Assembly (NCBI GenBank): GCA_015075515.1
Contig: JABTUE010000004.1
Coordinates: 496,001 to 560,000, forward strand
Origin: Planctomycetota bacterium
Lineage (GTDB): Bacteria; Planctomycetota; UBA8742; UBA2392
DNA length: 64,000 nucleotides
Direction: 5' to 3'
The notes under the pieces were generated by a model. That model had not been told where the DNA came from. It searched no databases and saw nothing but the letters and a program-made list of their open reading frames with translations. The stretch's first letter is position 1. Every line of letters starts with the position of its first letter. The translations under genes were made by a program, and so were the position numbers. This document shows, in pieces, positions 1-7,477 of this stretch.

Positions 1-9
1 AGGTGACGG

Positions 10-636
10 TCAGGCTGGACGACCTGGCCCGGGTTCTTGCCGGCCAAGCCCCCACGACCTGAGCCGGGCTGCGACTTCGGGCTCGTCGCGCGGGCCAAGG
101 TATTCTGCAAAGCTGTCCCACGGCACAAACAGCAGGTGTTCGGGCGACAGCCCCCCGGCAAACTCGCTCGCGCGCCGCGCCTCAAAGGCCAGACAGCGCA
201 GGTCCGGCCCGGTTTCGCCCGGCGGCGGCTGCAGCCGCAGGTGGCCCTGCGGCGACCGGCTGGCGCTGACCACAACCGGGTGCGCGGCCAGCAGGTCCAG
301 CGCCTCCATGATTCCCCGCGCGTCGCGCAGCGGCACGCACTGGCGCAGCAGCACCACCGGCGCGCCTTCCGCGGCGCGCTCGCGCATGGCGGCCACAAAA
401 TCCAGCGGCGACATCTCGCGCAGTTCGTGGCGGCCCGCGATTTCCAGCAGCGTTTCGTCGGTCTGCGGCGCCAGCAGCACAACGCGCGCCGCCGGCGCAA
501 CCCGGCGCGCGACGGCAATCTGGTGTTCCAGCAGGTTGACGCCCGCGACGGACAGCGCGCCGGGGTCAGCCAGCGTGCCGCCCTCCAGCCGCATCCGGCG
601 CGTGATTTCAATTGCAACCCAGGGGTCCGGCCGCAT
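10..636 (-). CDS. hypothetical protein, possibly nucleotidyltransferase-like
   Basis: 208 residues, no signal peptide or membrane segment. The middle of the protein (VNLLEHQIAVARR, then alternating hydrophobic strands such as VVLLAP and PVVVSAS) faintly resembles the Rossmann-like core of CMP-sugar and molybdenum-cofactor nucleotidyltransferases. The usual N-terminal glycine-rich nucleotide loop is not evident, so the catalytic role is unproven. It is transcribed divergently from rimO, with about 75 bp between the two starts. The ATG is preceded by a GGGG-type ribosome site. It could equally be a degenerate or non-catalytic family member. The reading frame itself is convincing from codon use and the divergent gene arrangement. 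Confidence 0.5.
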   Translation of the reverse strand: MRPDPWVAIEITRRMRLEGGTLADPGALSVAGVNLLEHQIAVARRVAPAARVVLLAPQTDETLLEIAGRHELREMSPLDFVAAMRERAAEGAPVVLLRQCVPLRDARGIMEALDLLAAHPVVVSASRSPQGHLRLQPPPGETGPDLRCLAFEARRASEFAGGLSPEHLLFVPWDSFAEYLGPRDEPEVAARLRSWGLGRQEPGPGRPA

Positions 637-711
637 CGCCCCGGTTTAGCATGGGCGCGGCCGGCTTTCCGCCGCCTTTCACAAATGCGCGCGGCGGTTA
701 GCATCCGCCCC

Positions 712-2061
712 ATGAAGACGGCGCTGGGCAGCGTGGCCTTTGTTTCGCTGGGCTGCCCCAAAAACCTGATTGACAGCGAAACCATGCTGGGCGGCATCGC
801 CGCCGAGGGCTACATTGTGACGCCGGACTACAGCGACGCCGACGTTGTGGTCGTCAACACCTGCGGCTTTCTTGACGCCTCGCGCCGCGAATCACTGGAC
901 TACATCCAGCGCATGCTGGCGCTCAAGGACAAGGGCAGCGTCAAGCGCGTCGTTGTGGCCGGGTGCATGGTCGGCAACTACCGCGACGTGCTGGACCGCG
1001 AAGCGCCCGGCGTGGACGCGCTGGTCAGTGTCAACGACCGCACGCGCCTGAGTGACGTGCTGCGCGAGCTTTCCGCCAGCGGCGAACTGGCCCGCCGCGT
1101 GGCGATTTCGGACCCCGACGAAAAAGGCACCGTTTACGACGACCGCGCGCGTTTGCGCATGACGCCGCGCCACTACGCGTACCTGCGCATCAGCGAGGGC
1201 TGCGACCACAAGTGCAGCTTCTGCACCATTCCTTCCATCCGCGGGCGCTTCCGCAGCAAGCCGCGCGACCGGATCCTTGCCGAGGCCCGCGAACTGGCCG
1301 CCGACGGCGCCAAAGAACTCATCGTCGTGGCCCAGGACAGCACCTATTACGGCCTGGACACCGACGGCCGCAAAACCGTGCACGAAGTGCTGGCCGATCT
1401 TTGCCGCGTGGACGGCGTGCACTGGGTGCGCCTGATGTACGCCTACCCCACACAGGTCACCGACGACCTGATTGACCTGCTGGCGCGCGAACCAAAGCTC
1501 AACGCCTACATTGACATGCCGCTTCAGCACATCAGCACCCCCGTGCTGCAACGCATGCGGCGCGGCAGCACGCGCGACACGACCCTGCGCCTGATTGAAA
1601 AACTGCGCGCCCGCGTTCCCGGCCTGACATTGCGCAGCACGTTCATTGTCGGCTTTCCCGGCGAAACCGATACCCAGTTCGAGGAACTGATCGAGTTTAT
1701 CCGGCAGGGCCATGTGGACCGCGCCGGGGCCTTTCCCTACAGCGACGAAGACAAGGCCGCCAGCTTCGCGCTGGACGGCAAGCTGCCCGCCGATGTGATC
1801 GAGGCCCGCCACCGGCGCTTCATGGAGGTAAACCGCGAGGTGCTGTTTGCCGCCAACGAAAGGCTGGTGGGCAAAACCGTCCAGGTGCTGGTGGATGGCC
1901 CCAGCCAGGACCCCAAGTACCCAAGCCAGGGTCGCTCGCGCGCCGACGCCCCCGAGATTGACTGCTCGGTGCTGCTCAAGGGCAAACATGAACCCGGCAC
2001 GCTGCTGTCGGCCAAGGTCGTGCGCAGCCTGGGGTTTGACCTGCTGTGCCGGACTGATTGA
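712..2061 (+). CDS. rimO: ribosomal protein S12 methylthiotransferase RimO
   Basis: 449 residues, the usual length for RimO. Radical-SAM methylthiotransferase that adds a methylthio group to a conserved aspartate of ribosomal protein S12 using two [4Fe-4S] clusters. The N-terminal UPF0004 domain has its three cysteines (C15 in SLGCPKN, C51 in VNTCGF, C85 in VAGCMVG). The radical-SAM cluster motif CDHKCSFC gives C164, C168 and C171. A TRAM-like RNA/protein-binding domain ends the protein. The SLGCPKN form separates RimO from the related tRNA enzyme MiaB. The frame is open far upstream, but family alignment puts the start at the ATG just before LGSVAFVSLGC. It appears monocistronic and is followed by a GC-rich hairpin. 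Confidence 0.95.
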   Translation: MKTALGSVAFVSLGCPKNLIDSETMLGGIAAEGYIVTPDYSDADVVVVNTCGFLDASRRESLDYIQRMLALKDKGSVKRVVVAGCMVGNYRDVLDREAPGVDALVSVNDRTRLSDVLRELSASGELARRVAISDPDEKGTVYDDRARLRMTPRHYAYLRISEGCDHKCSFCTIPSIRGRFRSKPRDRILAEARELAADGAKELIVVAQDSTYYGLDTDGRKTVHEVLADLCRVDGVHWVRLMYAYPTQVTDDLIDLLAREPKLNAYIDMPLQHISTPVLQRMRRGSTRDTTLRLIEKLRARVPGLTLRSTFIVGFPGETDTQFEELIEFIRQGHVDRAGAFPYSDEDKAASFALDGKLPADVIEARHRRFMEVNREVLFAANERLVGKTVQVLVDGPSQDPKYPSQGRSRADAPEIDCSVLLKGKHEPGTLLSAKVVRSLGFDLLCRTD

Positions 2062-2071
2062 TCCGATTCCT

Positions 2072-2088
2072 CCGCCCCTTCGGGGCGG
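2072..2088 (+). terminator. GC hairpin just after rimO
   Basis: Perfect 7-bp inverted repeat (CCGCCCC, loop TTC, GGGGCGG) beginning 10 bp after the rimO stop. No U tract follows, so it is either a weak terminator or the first stem of the palindromic element running to 2165. Confidence 0.35.
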
Positions 2089-2165
2089 GGGTTACAGGGA
2101 GACCGTCTTCCACGGGTTCCGCTTCGCTCCACCCGTGGCTACAGCCCGCGGCCCCTTCGGGGCCG
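2072..2165. repeat. composite palindromic element (three stem-loops)
   Basis: Three closely spaced inverted repeats: CCGCCCC/GGGGCGG at 2072-2088, CCACGGGT/ACCCGTGG at 2110-2138 with a 13-nt loop, and CGGCCCC/GGGGCCG at 2149-2165. The middle part (CACGGGTTCCGCTTCGCTCC followed by ACCCGTGGCTACA) has the look of the short interspersed palindromes that are scattered in intergenic DNA of many environmental genomes. Only one copy is present in this window, so the repeat status is inferred, not shown. Confidence 0.45.
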
Positions 2166-2690
2166 AATGAGGCCGGGGCGGGGACGGAATTTGGCGCGGG
2201 CGAAAGACGCATTGGCGCGGGCGGGACGGGCTGGCGGCTTGCATCCGGTTCTCAACCCTCCCGCCCCTGGAACCCGCCCCCAGCCCCTAAACCTCTCCCC
2301 AGGACGCCCTCCTCCAACCTTCCGCCGCCAATCTTCTCTCCCCACCCTCCGTTCCACCCGGGTCACTTGCAAATAATTCTTGTCCGCGCGGTGTCACGCT
2401 CGTGCCATCCAGTGATGACGCGCGACGCCGACGAGCCTCTGATTCTCAACTCGAACAGGAGTGGATCTACGACGGCGTTGCCGCGACGGCGGCGAACTCA
2501 ACATCATCCGCGCCACCTGATCCCGCCCCGCAACGAACTCGAGGTCAACCGCCCATCGGCCCCCAGCCAACGCGCCCAAACTGCGGCCTGCCGCGCCCAA
2601 CAGCCGCTTTCACTCAGGGCCGACGCCCGCATCCTGACGCCGAGGCGCCCTACTGAGCGCGTGCGCAAGTGCGATGAAGGTTTGAGGGGC
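2166..2690. other. intergenic stretch with no recognisable gene
   Basis: About 525 bp of GC-rich sequence with open frames on both strands, but none has a ribosome site, a recognisable family or natural codon use. The translations are proline- and arginine-rich low-complexity strings typical of non-coding GC-rich DNA. I see no tRNA or other RNA gene here. Confidence 0.5.
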
Positions 2691-3526
2691 ACGGTCAGCT
2701 GGGCGAGATCGCCGCGCGATCCTGGCCACATGCCCGAACTTGAACCGAACCTGCAGCCGCCCGTGCCCGTCTGGCCCGGCTCATGGCGCCGCGCCAAGAT
2801 GTGCGACCGAGCTGGTCGAAGGCGACCTGAGCGAGCGCGCGGCTTTGGCGGCACCGGCCATCTTCAACGCCCGGCCTGAACAAGATTTTGGCGCGGCCCA
2901 GAAGGCCCTGACGCGGACGAAGAACGCCCCTGACGCGCGGACGACCTGGCACCACGCGCCACCGGCCGGCGGCCGCCGGCGTCCCCGAACACCCTGCGCC
3001 ACGGGAACCAGGAACCACGGGAGCCCAGCCTGGCGCCACGCGCGCCACGGTTCTCGGCGGCCTTGCTGATCACGCTGGCGTTGCGCGCGGCCATGACCTG
3101 CGCCGCGCTGTCGGCCGAGCTGCGCGATCTGAATTCCAGACTGCGCCTGGCGGCGCTCGAGCCTGGCCTGCAAGCAGGAGTTCTATCTCGACAAGGCCGT
3201 GGCGGTGATCACCGACACGTTGAGCTGCATGGACGAAAGTTCTGCAAGCTGGGCTTTGGCAACTGGATGCCGTTCCGGTTTCTGGACCAGTGGCTGATGT
3301 TCTGCGGCGTGCTGAACTGGGTGCTGGCGGCGCACAGGTACGGTGCCCGCGGCCAAGCGGCGCTGTACCGCGCTGCTGGAAACCGCCCAGCATCCTCACC
3401 CGCACCGCCGACGCCGGGCCGCCGAAATCCTGGGGGCTGGGCTATCGCGTGCGCGAACACCGGCACTTTCAGACCATGATTGACCGGATTCTGGAAAACC
3501 GCGCCGGCCGCGGCCCCCCGCTGTAG
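2691..3526 (+). pseudogene. possible decayed protein-coding region
   Basis: No intact gene, but pieces with natural codon use appear in shifting plus-strand frames. Examples are ELRDLNSRLRLAALE and FRFLDQWLMFCGVLNWVL in one frame, KQEFYLDKAVAVITDTL in the next frame near 3172-3220, and GYRVREHRHFQTMIDRILE near 3440-3500, ending at a TAG at 3524. Frame changes every 50-150 bp are what an old coding sequence with several indels would look like. I cannot name the ancestral family. It may also be chance, since GC-rich DNA has few stops. Confidence 0.3.
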
Positions 3527-3559
3527 CGGGCGTGCGCGACCAACAGGGGCGGCAAAATA

Positions 3560-3588
3560 AAGCCGCCCGGCGCGAGGCCGGGCGGCTT
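3560..3588 (-). terminator. rho-independent terminator of the OmpA lipoprotein gene
   Basis: Perfect 12-bp stem (AAGCCGCCCGGC / GCCGGGCGGCTT) with a 5-nt loop, 14 bp beyond the minus-strand stop at 3603. On the minus strand it runs into TATTTTG, a short U-rich tail. Confidence 0.7.
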
Positions 3589-3602
3589 GGGAACCACTTG
3601 AC

Positions 3603-4358
3603 TTACTTGCTGACCTGCGTGCCGGCGGGCAGCTTGCCGATGCTCAGGCCGTCGGCGGTGCCCATGTAGATTTCGACGCGGCGGTTGCGCTGCTTGGATT
3701 TGGGGTCCTTGCCCATTTCCACGGGCCAGAACTCGCCAAAGCCGGCCACAAAGATGCGGTCGGCAGGCAGGCCGCATTCCTTGCCGGACAGGTATTCGCG
3801 GACCGCCATTGCCCGCATGATGCTGAGGTGCACGTTGTCCTTGATGCCGGACTTGGCCAGGTTCTTGATCGGGTCGGTGTCGGTGTGGCCGTCAATGCGC
3901 ACCACGTTGCCGCTGGAATCCAGCTTGCTCTTCATGCTGGCGGCCAGCTTCTTGAGGGTGGCTTTGGTGCCGTCGGTGAGTTCCCACGAACCGCTCTTGA
4001 ACAGCACGCCGCTGTCGTCCAGCCGCACGCCGACTGCGCCGCCGCTCTGTACCCATTCCCAGTCGCCGTTCTTTTCCATGCCCCACTGCTTGCGGATTTC
4101 CGCCAGCAGCTTGTCGGTGTCCATTTCAGGGGCCTTGGTGTTGCGCATTTCGTCAATCTTGGCCTTCAGTGTCGCGTTTTCGTTGCGCGCCTTGTTCAGT
4201 TCGCCGTGCATGCGCTCGTTCTCGGCGGCAAGGGCCACGCTGTTCTGCTGCTCGGTCTCGAGGTGCCGCGTCACGCGGTCGAACTCCTCAAGCGATACGC
4301 AGCCGCCCAGCAGGGCAACCGAAACCAGGGACAGAAGGGTCAGAGAGATCTTCTTCAT
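3603..4358 (-). CDS. OmpA/Pal-family peptidoglycan-binding lipoprotein
   Basis: 251 residues from the ATG that gives MKKISLTLL. A lipobox (LLGGC, Cys20) ends the signal peptide, so it is predicted to be lipidated and membrane-anchored. Residues about 25-75 form a heptad-like coiled coil (LETEQQNSVALAAENERMH). The C-terminal half is an OmpA-like domain with the expected elements: FKSGSWELTDGTKATLKKLA, IDGHTDTDP, the AMAVREYL helix and QRNRRVEIY, where the Asp and Arg bind diaminopimelate in family members. It probably tethers the outer membrane to peptidoglycan. An upstream in-frame ATG would add 15 residues before the signal peptide and is less likely. A strong terminator follows. Confidence 0.85.
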   Translation of the reverse strand: MKKISLTLLSLVSVALLGGCVSLEEFDRVTRHLETEQQNSVALAAENERMHGELNKARNENATLKAKIDEMRNTKAPEMDTDKLLAEIRKQWGMEKNGDWEWVQSGGAVGVRLDDSGVLFKSGSWELTDGTKATLKKLAASMKSKLDSSGNVVRIDGHTDTDPIKNLAKSGIKDNVHLSIMRAMAVREYLSGKECGLPADRIFVAGFGEFWPVEMGKDPKSKQRNRRVEIYMGTADGLSIGKLPAGTQVSK

Positions 4359-4475
4359 GACGGCCGCTCCGGGCAGGGTTGAAAGTCGTTTGAGGGCGGG
4401 CAAACGCCCGCCATGAACTACTGTTCGGCACCGGGGGCGGCCGGCCTTGATAAAAACCGGAATTCGCAGAACAAC

Positions 4476-5411
4476 CTACCGCGTGGCGCGCTCAAGCTTG
4501 CGGCGGGTTTCGTCGGCCTTGCGCTGCTGTTCGGCCTGGTACAACGCGTCTGAGGTGCGCACGGCGCGGGCCAGATCTTCCAGCTTGCGGGCCACGCCGG
4601 GGTCTTTTTCAGTCTTGGCCAGCGCGTCGCAAAGCTCGGCGTCGGGCAGCCCGAAGGCGCGGGGGTAACGCTCATGCAGCGTCAGCAATTCACTGGCGGC
4701 GGCCAGGCGGTCGGCGGCCTTGTCCTCGCGGCGGACCTTGCGGAACTTCAGGCCCTTGATTCGCCCTTCCACCATGCCCTGCAGCGCCAGCACAAGGTCT
4801 TCCCTGGTTTGTTTGGTCAGCACGCGGGACGCGTCCGCCACGGCCCTGGCGGTGGCCTCAAACAGTTCTTCGGTGACGATGCCGCAGCGGTCGCGGGCGA
4901 CAAACAGCAGCTCAACGGCGGCGTTCTGGGCCGGATAACCGCCGTCGCGCACATGGCCCTGCAACAGCGCCCAGAAAGCGGCCGTGCGTTCGGGGCCTTC
5001 GGGTTCGGCCTCGAGTTGCAGAAACGCGCGCAGCACGCGCAGCTTGTCGCGTTCCTCGGAATCGCCGTCGGGCGTCAGAACCGGCCTGCCCACCAGGGTA
5101 AAGCCGCCGGAACTCAGGGCCTTGAGGGCAAACAACGCGCGCACCGCTTCGTCTTTCTTCAGCAGGGCGGGGTCGGCAAAGAACACCTGGATATCCTTAC
5201 CCGGCTCTTTGCCGTGCAGGGTCTGTTCCACGCTGCATTCAACGCGGGTCAGGTCCCCCACCCGCGTGCGCTTGGCCGAGGCCACGGCCTGCACGATCAC
5301 GTCGCAGTTGGCCAGAATCACGCGCCCGAAGTTGGATTCGCGGGCCGCGGCGGGCGTGACAGGCAATGCCAGCAGAAGCAGACAGAGTGCGCGCAGGGCA
5401 ACGTCGGACAT
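4476..5411 (-). CDS. exported hypothetical protein
   Basis: 311 residues. A clear signal peptide (ALRALCLLLLALPVTPAAA) precedes a mature N-terminus. Residues 28-75 look like a small beta-rich domain (ILANCDVIVQAVASAKR, RVECSVEQTLHGKE), followed by a long alpha-helical region that could hold HEAT/TPR-like helical pairs, and a highly charged C-terminal helix (KLEDLARAVRTSDALYQAEQQRKADETRRK). I do not recognise the family. It lies about 115 bp upstream of the OmpA lipoprotein gene on the same strand, so the two could share a transcript, and both would act in the envelope. Confidence 0.7.
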   Translation of the reverse strand: MSDVALRALCLLLLALPVTPAAARESNFGRVILANCDVIVQAVASAKRTRVGDLTRVECSVEQTLHGKEPGKDIQVFFADPALLKKDEAVRALFALKALSSGGFTLVGRPVLTPDGDSEERDKLRVLRAFLQLEAEPEGPERTAAFWALLQGHVRDGGYPAQNAAVELLFVARDRCGIVTEELFEATARAVADASRVLTKQTREDLVLALQGMVEGRIKGLKFRKVRREDKAADRLAAASELLTLHERYPRAFGLPDAELCDALAKTEKDPGVARKLEDLARAVRTSDALYQAEQQRKADETRRKLERATR

Positions 5412-5456
5412 GCCGCCATTGTAGCTTCCGGCCGGCGCAACGGGGTGTGCGCGCGC

Positions 5457-6212
5457 CTAACGCAGGCTGGTCATGAACCGGCCGCCGTCTACCTTCATGC
5501 ATTCGCCGGTGATCCAGCCCGCATCGCCGCAAGCCAGAAACGCAATCGCCGCGGCCACGTCGGCGGGCTCGCCGTGGCGGCCCAGCGGGTGGGTTTCTTT
5601 GGCGCGGGCCAGAAAGGCGTCGTAATCCGGCACGGCGTTGGTCACGCGGTGCAGTTCGCTGCGCACCACGCCGGGCTCCACGGCGTTCACGCGCACGCCC
5701 AGCGGCGCCAGCTCCAGCGCCATGGTCTGGGTCATCATGCTGACGGCGGCCTTGCTGCCGCAGTAAGCCAGCAGGTTGGCGTAGGGCCGGGTGCCGGTGA
5801 CGCTGCTGACGTTGACGATGTTGCCGCGCTGTTTGACCAGTTCGGGCACGGCGGCGCGGGTGAGTTCGTACACGCCGTAGACGTTGGTGCGGAAGATGCG
5901 GTCAAACTCGGCCGGCGGGGTGTTCTGGACGCCGCCGTTGCCGATCACGCCGGCGCTGTTGACCAGCACATCCAGCCGCCTGTGCCGGTCCAGACAGGCC
6001 TTGACGGCCGTGGCGCAGTCGGCGGCGGCGGTCACGTCGCCGGCAACAAAACTGGCATTGGGGCCAAGCTGCGCGCAGGCCTGGCGCAGGCGCGTTTCGC
6101 GCCGCCCCATCAGCACAACCCGGGCGCCCTCGGCCACAAAACGCTGGGCCGCGCCCAGGCCGATGCCGGTGGCGCCGCCCGAAACCAGCACGACTTTGCC
6201 CTCAAAGCGCAT
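5457..6212 (-). CDS. short-chain dehydrogenase/reductase (SDR)
   Basis: 251 residues, classical SDR length. The NAD(P)-binding loop is SGGATGIG near the N-terminus, followed by NSAG (the NNAG motif), the catalytic serine in NVSSVTG, and the YCGSK pair (Tyr and Lys). The protein ends in the GxWITGECMKVDGG consensus that closes many SDRs of the FabG-like group. The substrate cannot be told from sequence. An arginine near the end of the second strand (LMGRRE) suggests NADP(H). GGGAG stands 5 nt before the ATG. The gene starts 2 bp after the stop of the membrane-anchored parvulin-like gene, so the two are probably co-transcribed. Confidence 0.88.
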   Translation of the reverse strand: MRFEGKVVLVSGGATGIGLGAAQRFVAEGARVVLMGRRETRLRQACAQLGPNASFVAGDVTAAADCATAVKACLDRHRRLDVLVNSAGVIGNGGVQNTPPAEFDRIFRTNVYGVYELTRAAVPELVKQRGNIVNVSSVTGTRPYANLLAYCGSKAAVSMMTQTMALELAPLGVRVNAVEPGVVRSELHRVTNAVPDYDAFLARAKETHPLGRHGEPADVAAAIAFLACGDAGWITGECMKVDGGRFMTSLR

Positions 6213-6214
6213 GG

Positions 6215-6733
6215 CTACTCCCGGCGGATCAGATGAAACCCGAAGGCCGATTCCGTGATGCGCGCGTGTTTGCTTCTGGTACTTTTGCCCGTGGCGCTGA
6301 ACTTGGGGTCCAGGCCGTCGTTGGCCTTGCAGGTGTATTTATTGAAGGCACTTTGGGGGCCGCCCTCGTTGTCTTCGTTGTATTGCTCCTGCAGCGACTT
6401 CCAGTTTTCGGGCGTCGGCGTGTGCCGGTACATGGCCCAGATCTGGTCAATCAGCTTGCGGGCTTCTTCTTTGGTGCGGGGCTGCTTGGGTTTGGCGCGC
6501 GGGTTGGCGCCGGTCCAACTGACCAGAATGTGCGTGACCACGGCCTCGGCGTCGGGCGAAGTCAACCGGCCCCAGGCATCGTCATAGGGCATGTTCAGGT
6601 CAATTTTGGGCGGCGGCGGGGGCGGCGGCTCAAACGGGTTGTACACCAGCAGGCCCACGGCCCCGCCCAGCAGCACCGCGGCAATGACGCCGCCAATTCC
6701 GATCAGCTTGTTTTTCTGTCCGCGTGAGGGCAC
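6215..6733 (-). CDS. membrane-anchored parvulin-like (PpiC) protein
   Basis: 172 residues starting at GTG, chosen because GGGAGG lies 5 nt upstream. One N-terminal membrane helix (KLIGIGGVIAAVLLGGAVGLLVY) is followed by a proline tract (EPPPPPPP) and then a rotamase-like domain. That domain has the start of the parvulin fold (VVTHILVSW), the KTKEEARKLIDQIW-type helix (seen as RTKEEARKL), the EQYNEDNEGG loop and the closing ESAFGFHLIRRE strand. It would face the periplasm and might assist folding of exported proteins. It is shorter than SurA or PrsA and lacks their chaperone domains. Several catalytic parvulin residues cannot be confirmed, so it may be a non-enzymatic chaperone. Confidence 0.7.
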   Translation of the reverse strand: MPSRGQKNKLIGIGGVIAAVLLGGAVGLLVYNPFEPPPPPPPKIDLNMPYDDAWGRLTSPDAEAVVTHILVSWTGANPRAKPKQPRTKEEARKLIDQIWAMYRHTPTPENWKSLQEQYNEDNEGGPQSAFNKYTCKANDGLDPKFSATGKSTRSKHARITESAFGFHLIRRE

Positions 6734-6774
6734 GACAACCTCCCGGCGACGCCGCCGGCGGCTACATTATCGCC

Positions 6775-7104
6775 ATGAACGAACCAATCCAGATGGTCAC
6801 GCCCGACAAGCCGTGGCGCGAGTTTTCCGACGCGCCGGGCGTGGAATACAAGACGCTGCGGCGGCACGAAGGCGGCGGAGTGACGCTGCTGCTGCGGTTT
6901 GCGCCGGGGGCGCGCTATCACACCCACCGCCACCCCGGCGGCGAGGAATACTATGTGCTGGAGGGGGCGCTGGAGGATCTGGGTAAATCCTGGCCCGCGG
7001 GCAGCTATCTGTGGCACCCGCCGGGCAGCGTGCACCGGCCCTCCAGCCGCCAGGGCGCGACGGTGCTGGTGATCCTGCCGGCGGCGGTGGAGGTGCTGAG
7101 TTAG
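6775..7104 (+). CDS. ChrR-like cupin protein
   Basis: 109 residues. Single small cupin barrel with motif 1 (RYHTHRHPGGEEYYVLEG: two His, Glu and a later Glu as metal ligands) and motif 2 (PPGSVHRPSS, third His). This matches the cupin domain of ChrR anti-sigma factors, but the zinc anti-sigma domain is absent, so it is probably a stand-alone metal-binding cupin of unknown substrate. The ATG at MNEPIQ is preferred over one 17 codons upstream, because the extension would overlap the divergent neighbour. Its last 4 bp overlap the stop of the minus-strand gene at 7101, making a tail-to-tail pair. Confidence 0.8.
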   Translation: MNEPIQMVTPDKPWREFSDAPGVEYKTLRRHEGGGVTLLLRFAPGARYHTHRHPGGEEYYVLEGALEDLGKSWPAGSYLWHPPGSVHRPSSRQGATVLVILPAAVEVLS

Positions 7105-7388
7105 CCCTGCGTCTTGGTGTCGGCGCGGGCCGGCGGCGCCGGAGGCCGCACCACCGTGGTGGTTCTGTCGCTGTTGCGGATATCGCTCCAGGCCGCGACC
7201 TTGAGCTGCGCCGCGGGGATGTTGGCGACCTCGCCGTTGTCGGTAAAGCGCACCGTGCAGACCTGGTTGGGGTGCGTCACACCCAGCAACTGGCCGGCGC
7301 GGCCGTGCTTGACGGAAAAGACGGTCTGGCCCACGACCAGTTTGACCCCCTGGGCGTCGCGGGCAAAAAAGTTGGTGTGGCTGCGCAT
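7101..7388 (-). CDS. small hypothetical protein, possible Tudor/SH3-like fold
   Basis: 95 residues from the ATG at MRSHTNFF. A start 31 codons upstream is possible but would run across the hairpin at 7426-7449. The core (VKLVVGQTVFSVKHGRAGQLLGVTHPNQVCTVRFTDNGEVANIPAAQLKV) reads like a small all-beta barrel of five strands, as in Tudor or KOW-like domains. A proline/arginine-rich tail follows. No family is recognised. It is downstream of the old yellow enzyme gene on the same strand. Confidence 0.55.
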   Translation of the reverse strand: MRSHTNFFARDAQGVKLVVGQTVFSVKHGRAGQLLGVTHPNQVCTVRFTDNGEVANIPAAQLKVAAWSDIRNSDRTTTVVRPPAPPARADTKTQG

Positions 7389-7425
7389 GGATTCGTCCAC
7401 GGGAAGCTCCGGGAGTTTTGCTCCC

Positions 7426-7449
7426 CCGGCCCTGAAACGAACGGGCCGG
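7426..7449 (-). terminator. hairpin between the OYE gene and the small downstream gene
   Basis: Perfect 7-bp inverted repeat CCGGCCC / GGGCCGG with a 10-nt loop, 29 bp past the minus-strand stop at 7478. A second imperfect stem (CGGGAG ... CTCCCCCG) with TTTT in its loop lies next to it. It could act as an attenuating terminator. Confidence 0.35.
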
Positions 7450-7477
7450 GCGCAAACTTCCCGCAACGCCGGTATCG

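Noticed and set aside
37..711. Long in-frame N-terminal extension of RimO
   Set aside because: It runs antisense through the upstream gene, has poor RimO similarity and no ribosome site. The family start is the ATG at 712.
2062..3600. RNA gene or IS element in the long gap
   Set aside because: No tRNA-like folds, transposase motifs or flanking terminal inverted repeats could be seen.
4674..6236. Plus-strand 520-codon open frame over the two minus-strand genes
   Set aside because: GC-rich shadow of real genes that have recognisable domains and ribosome sites on the other strand.
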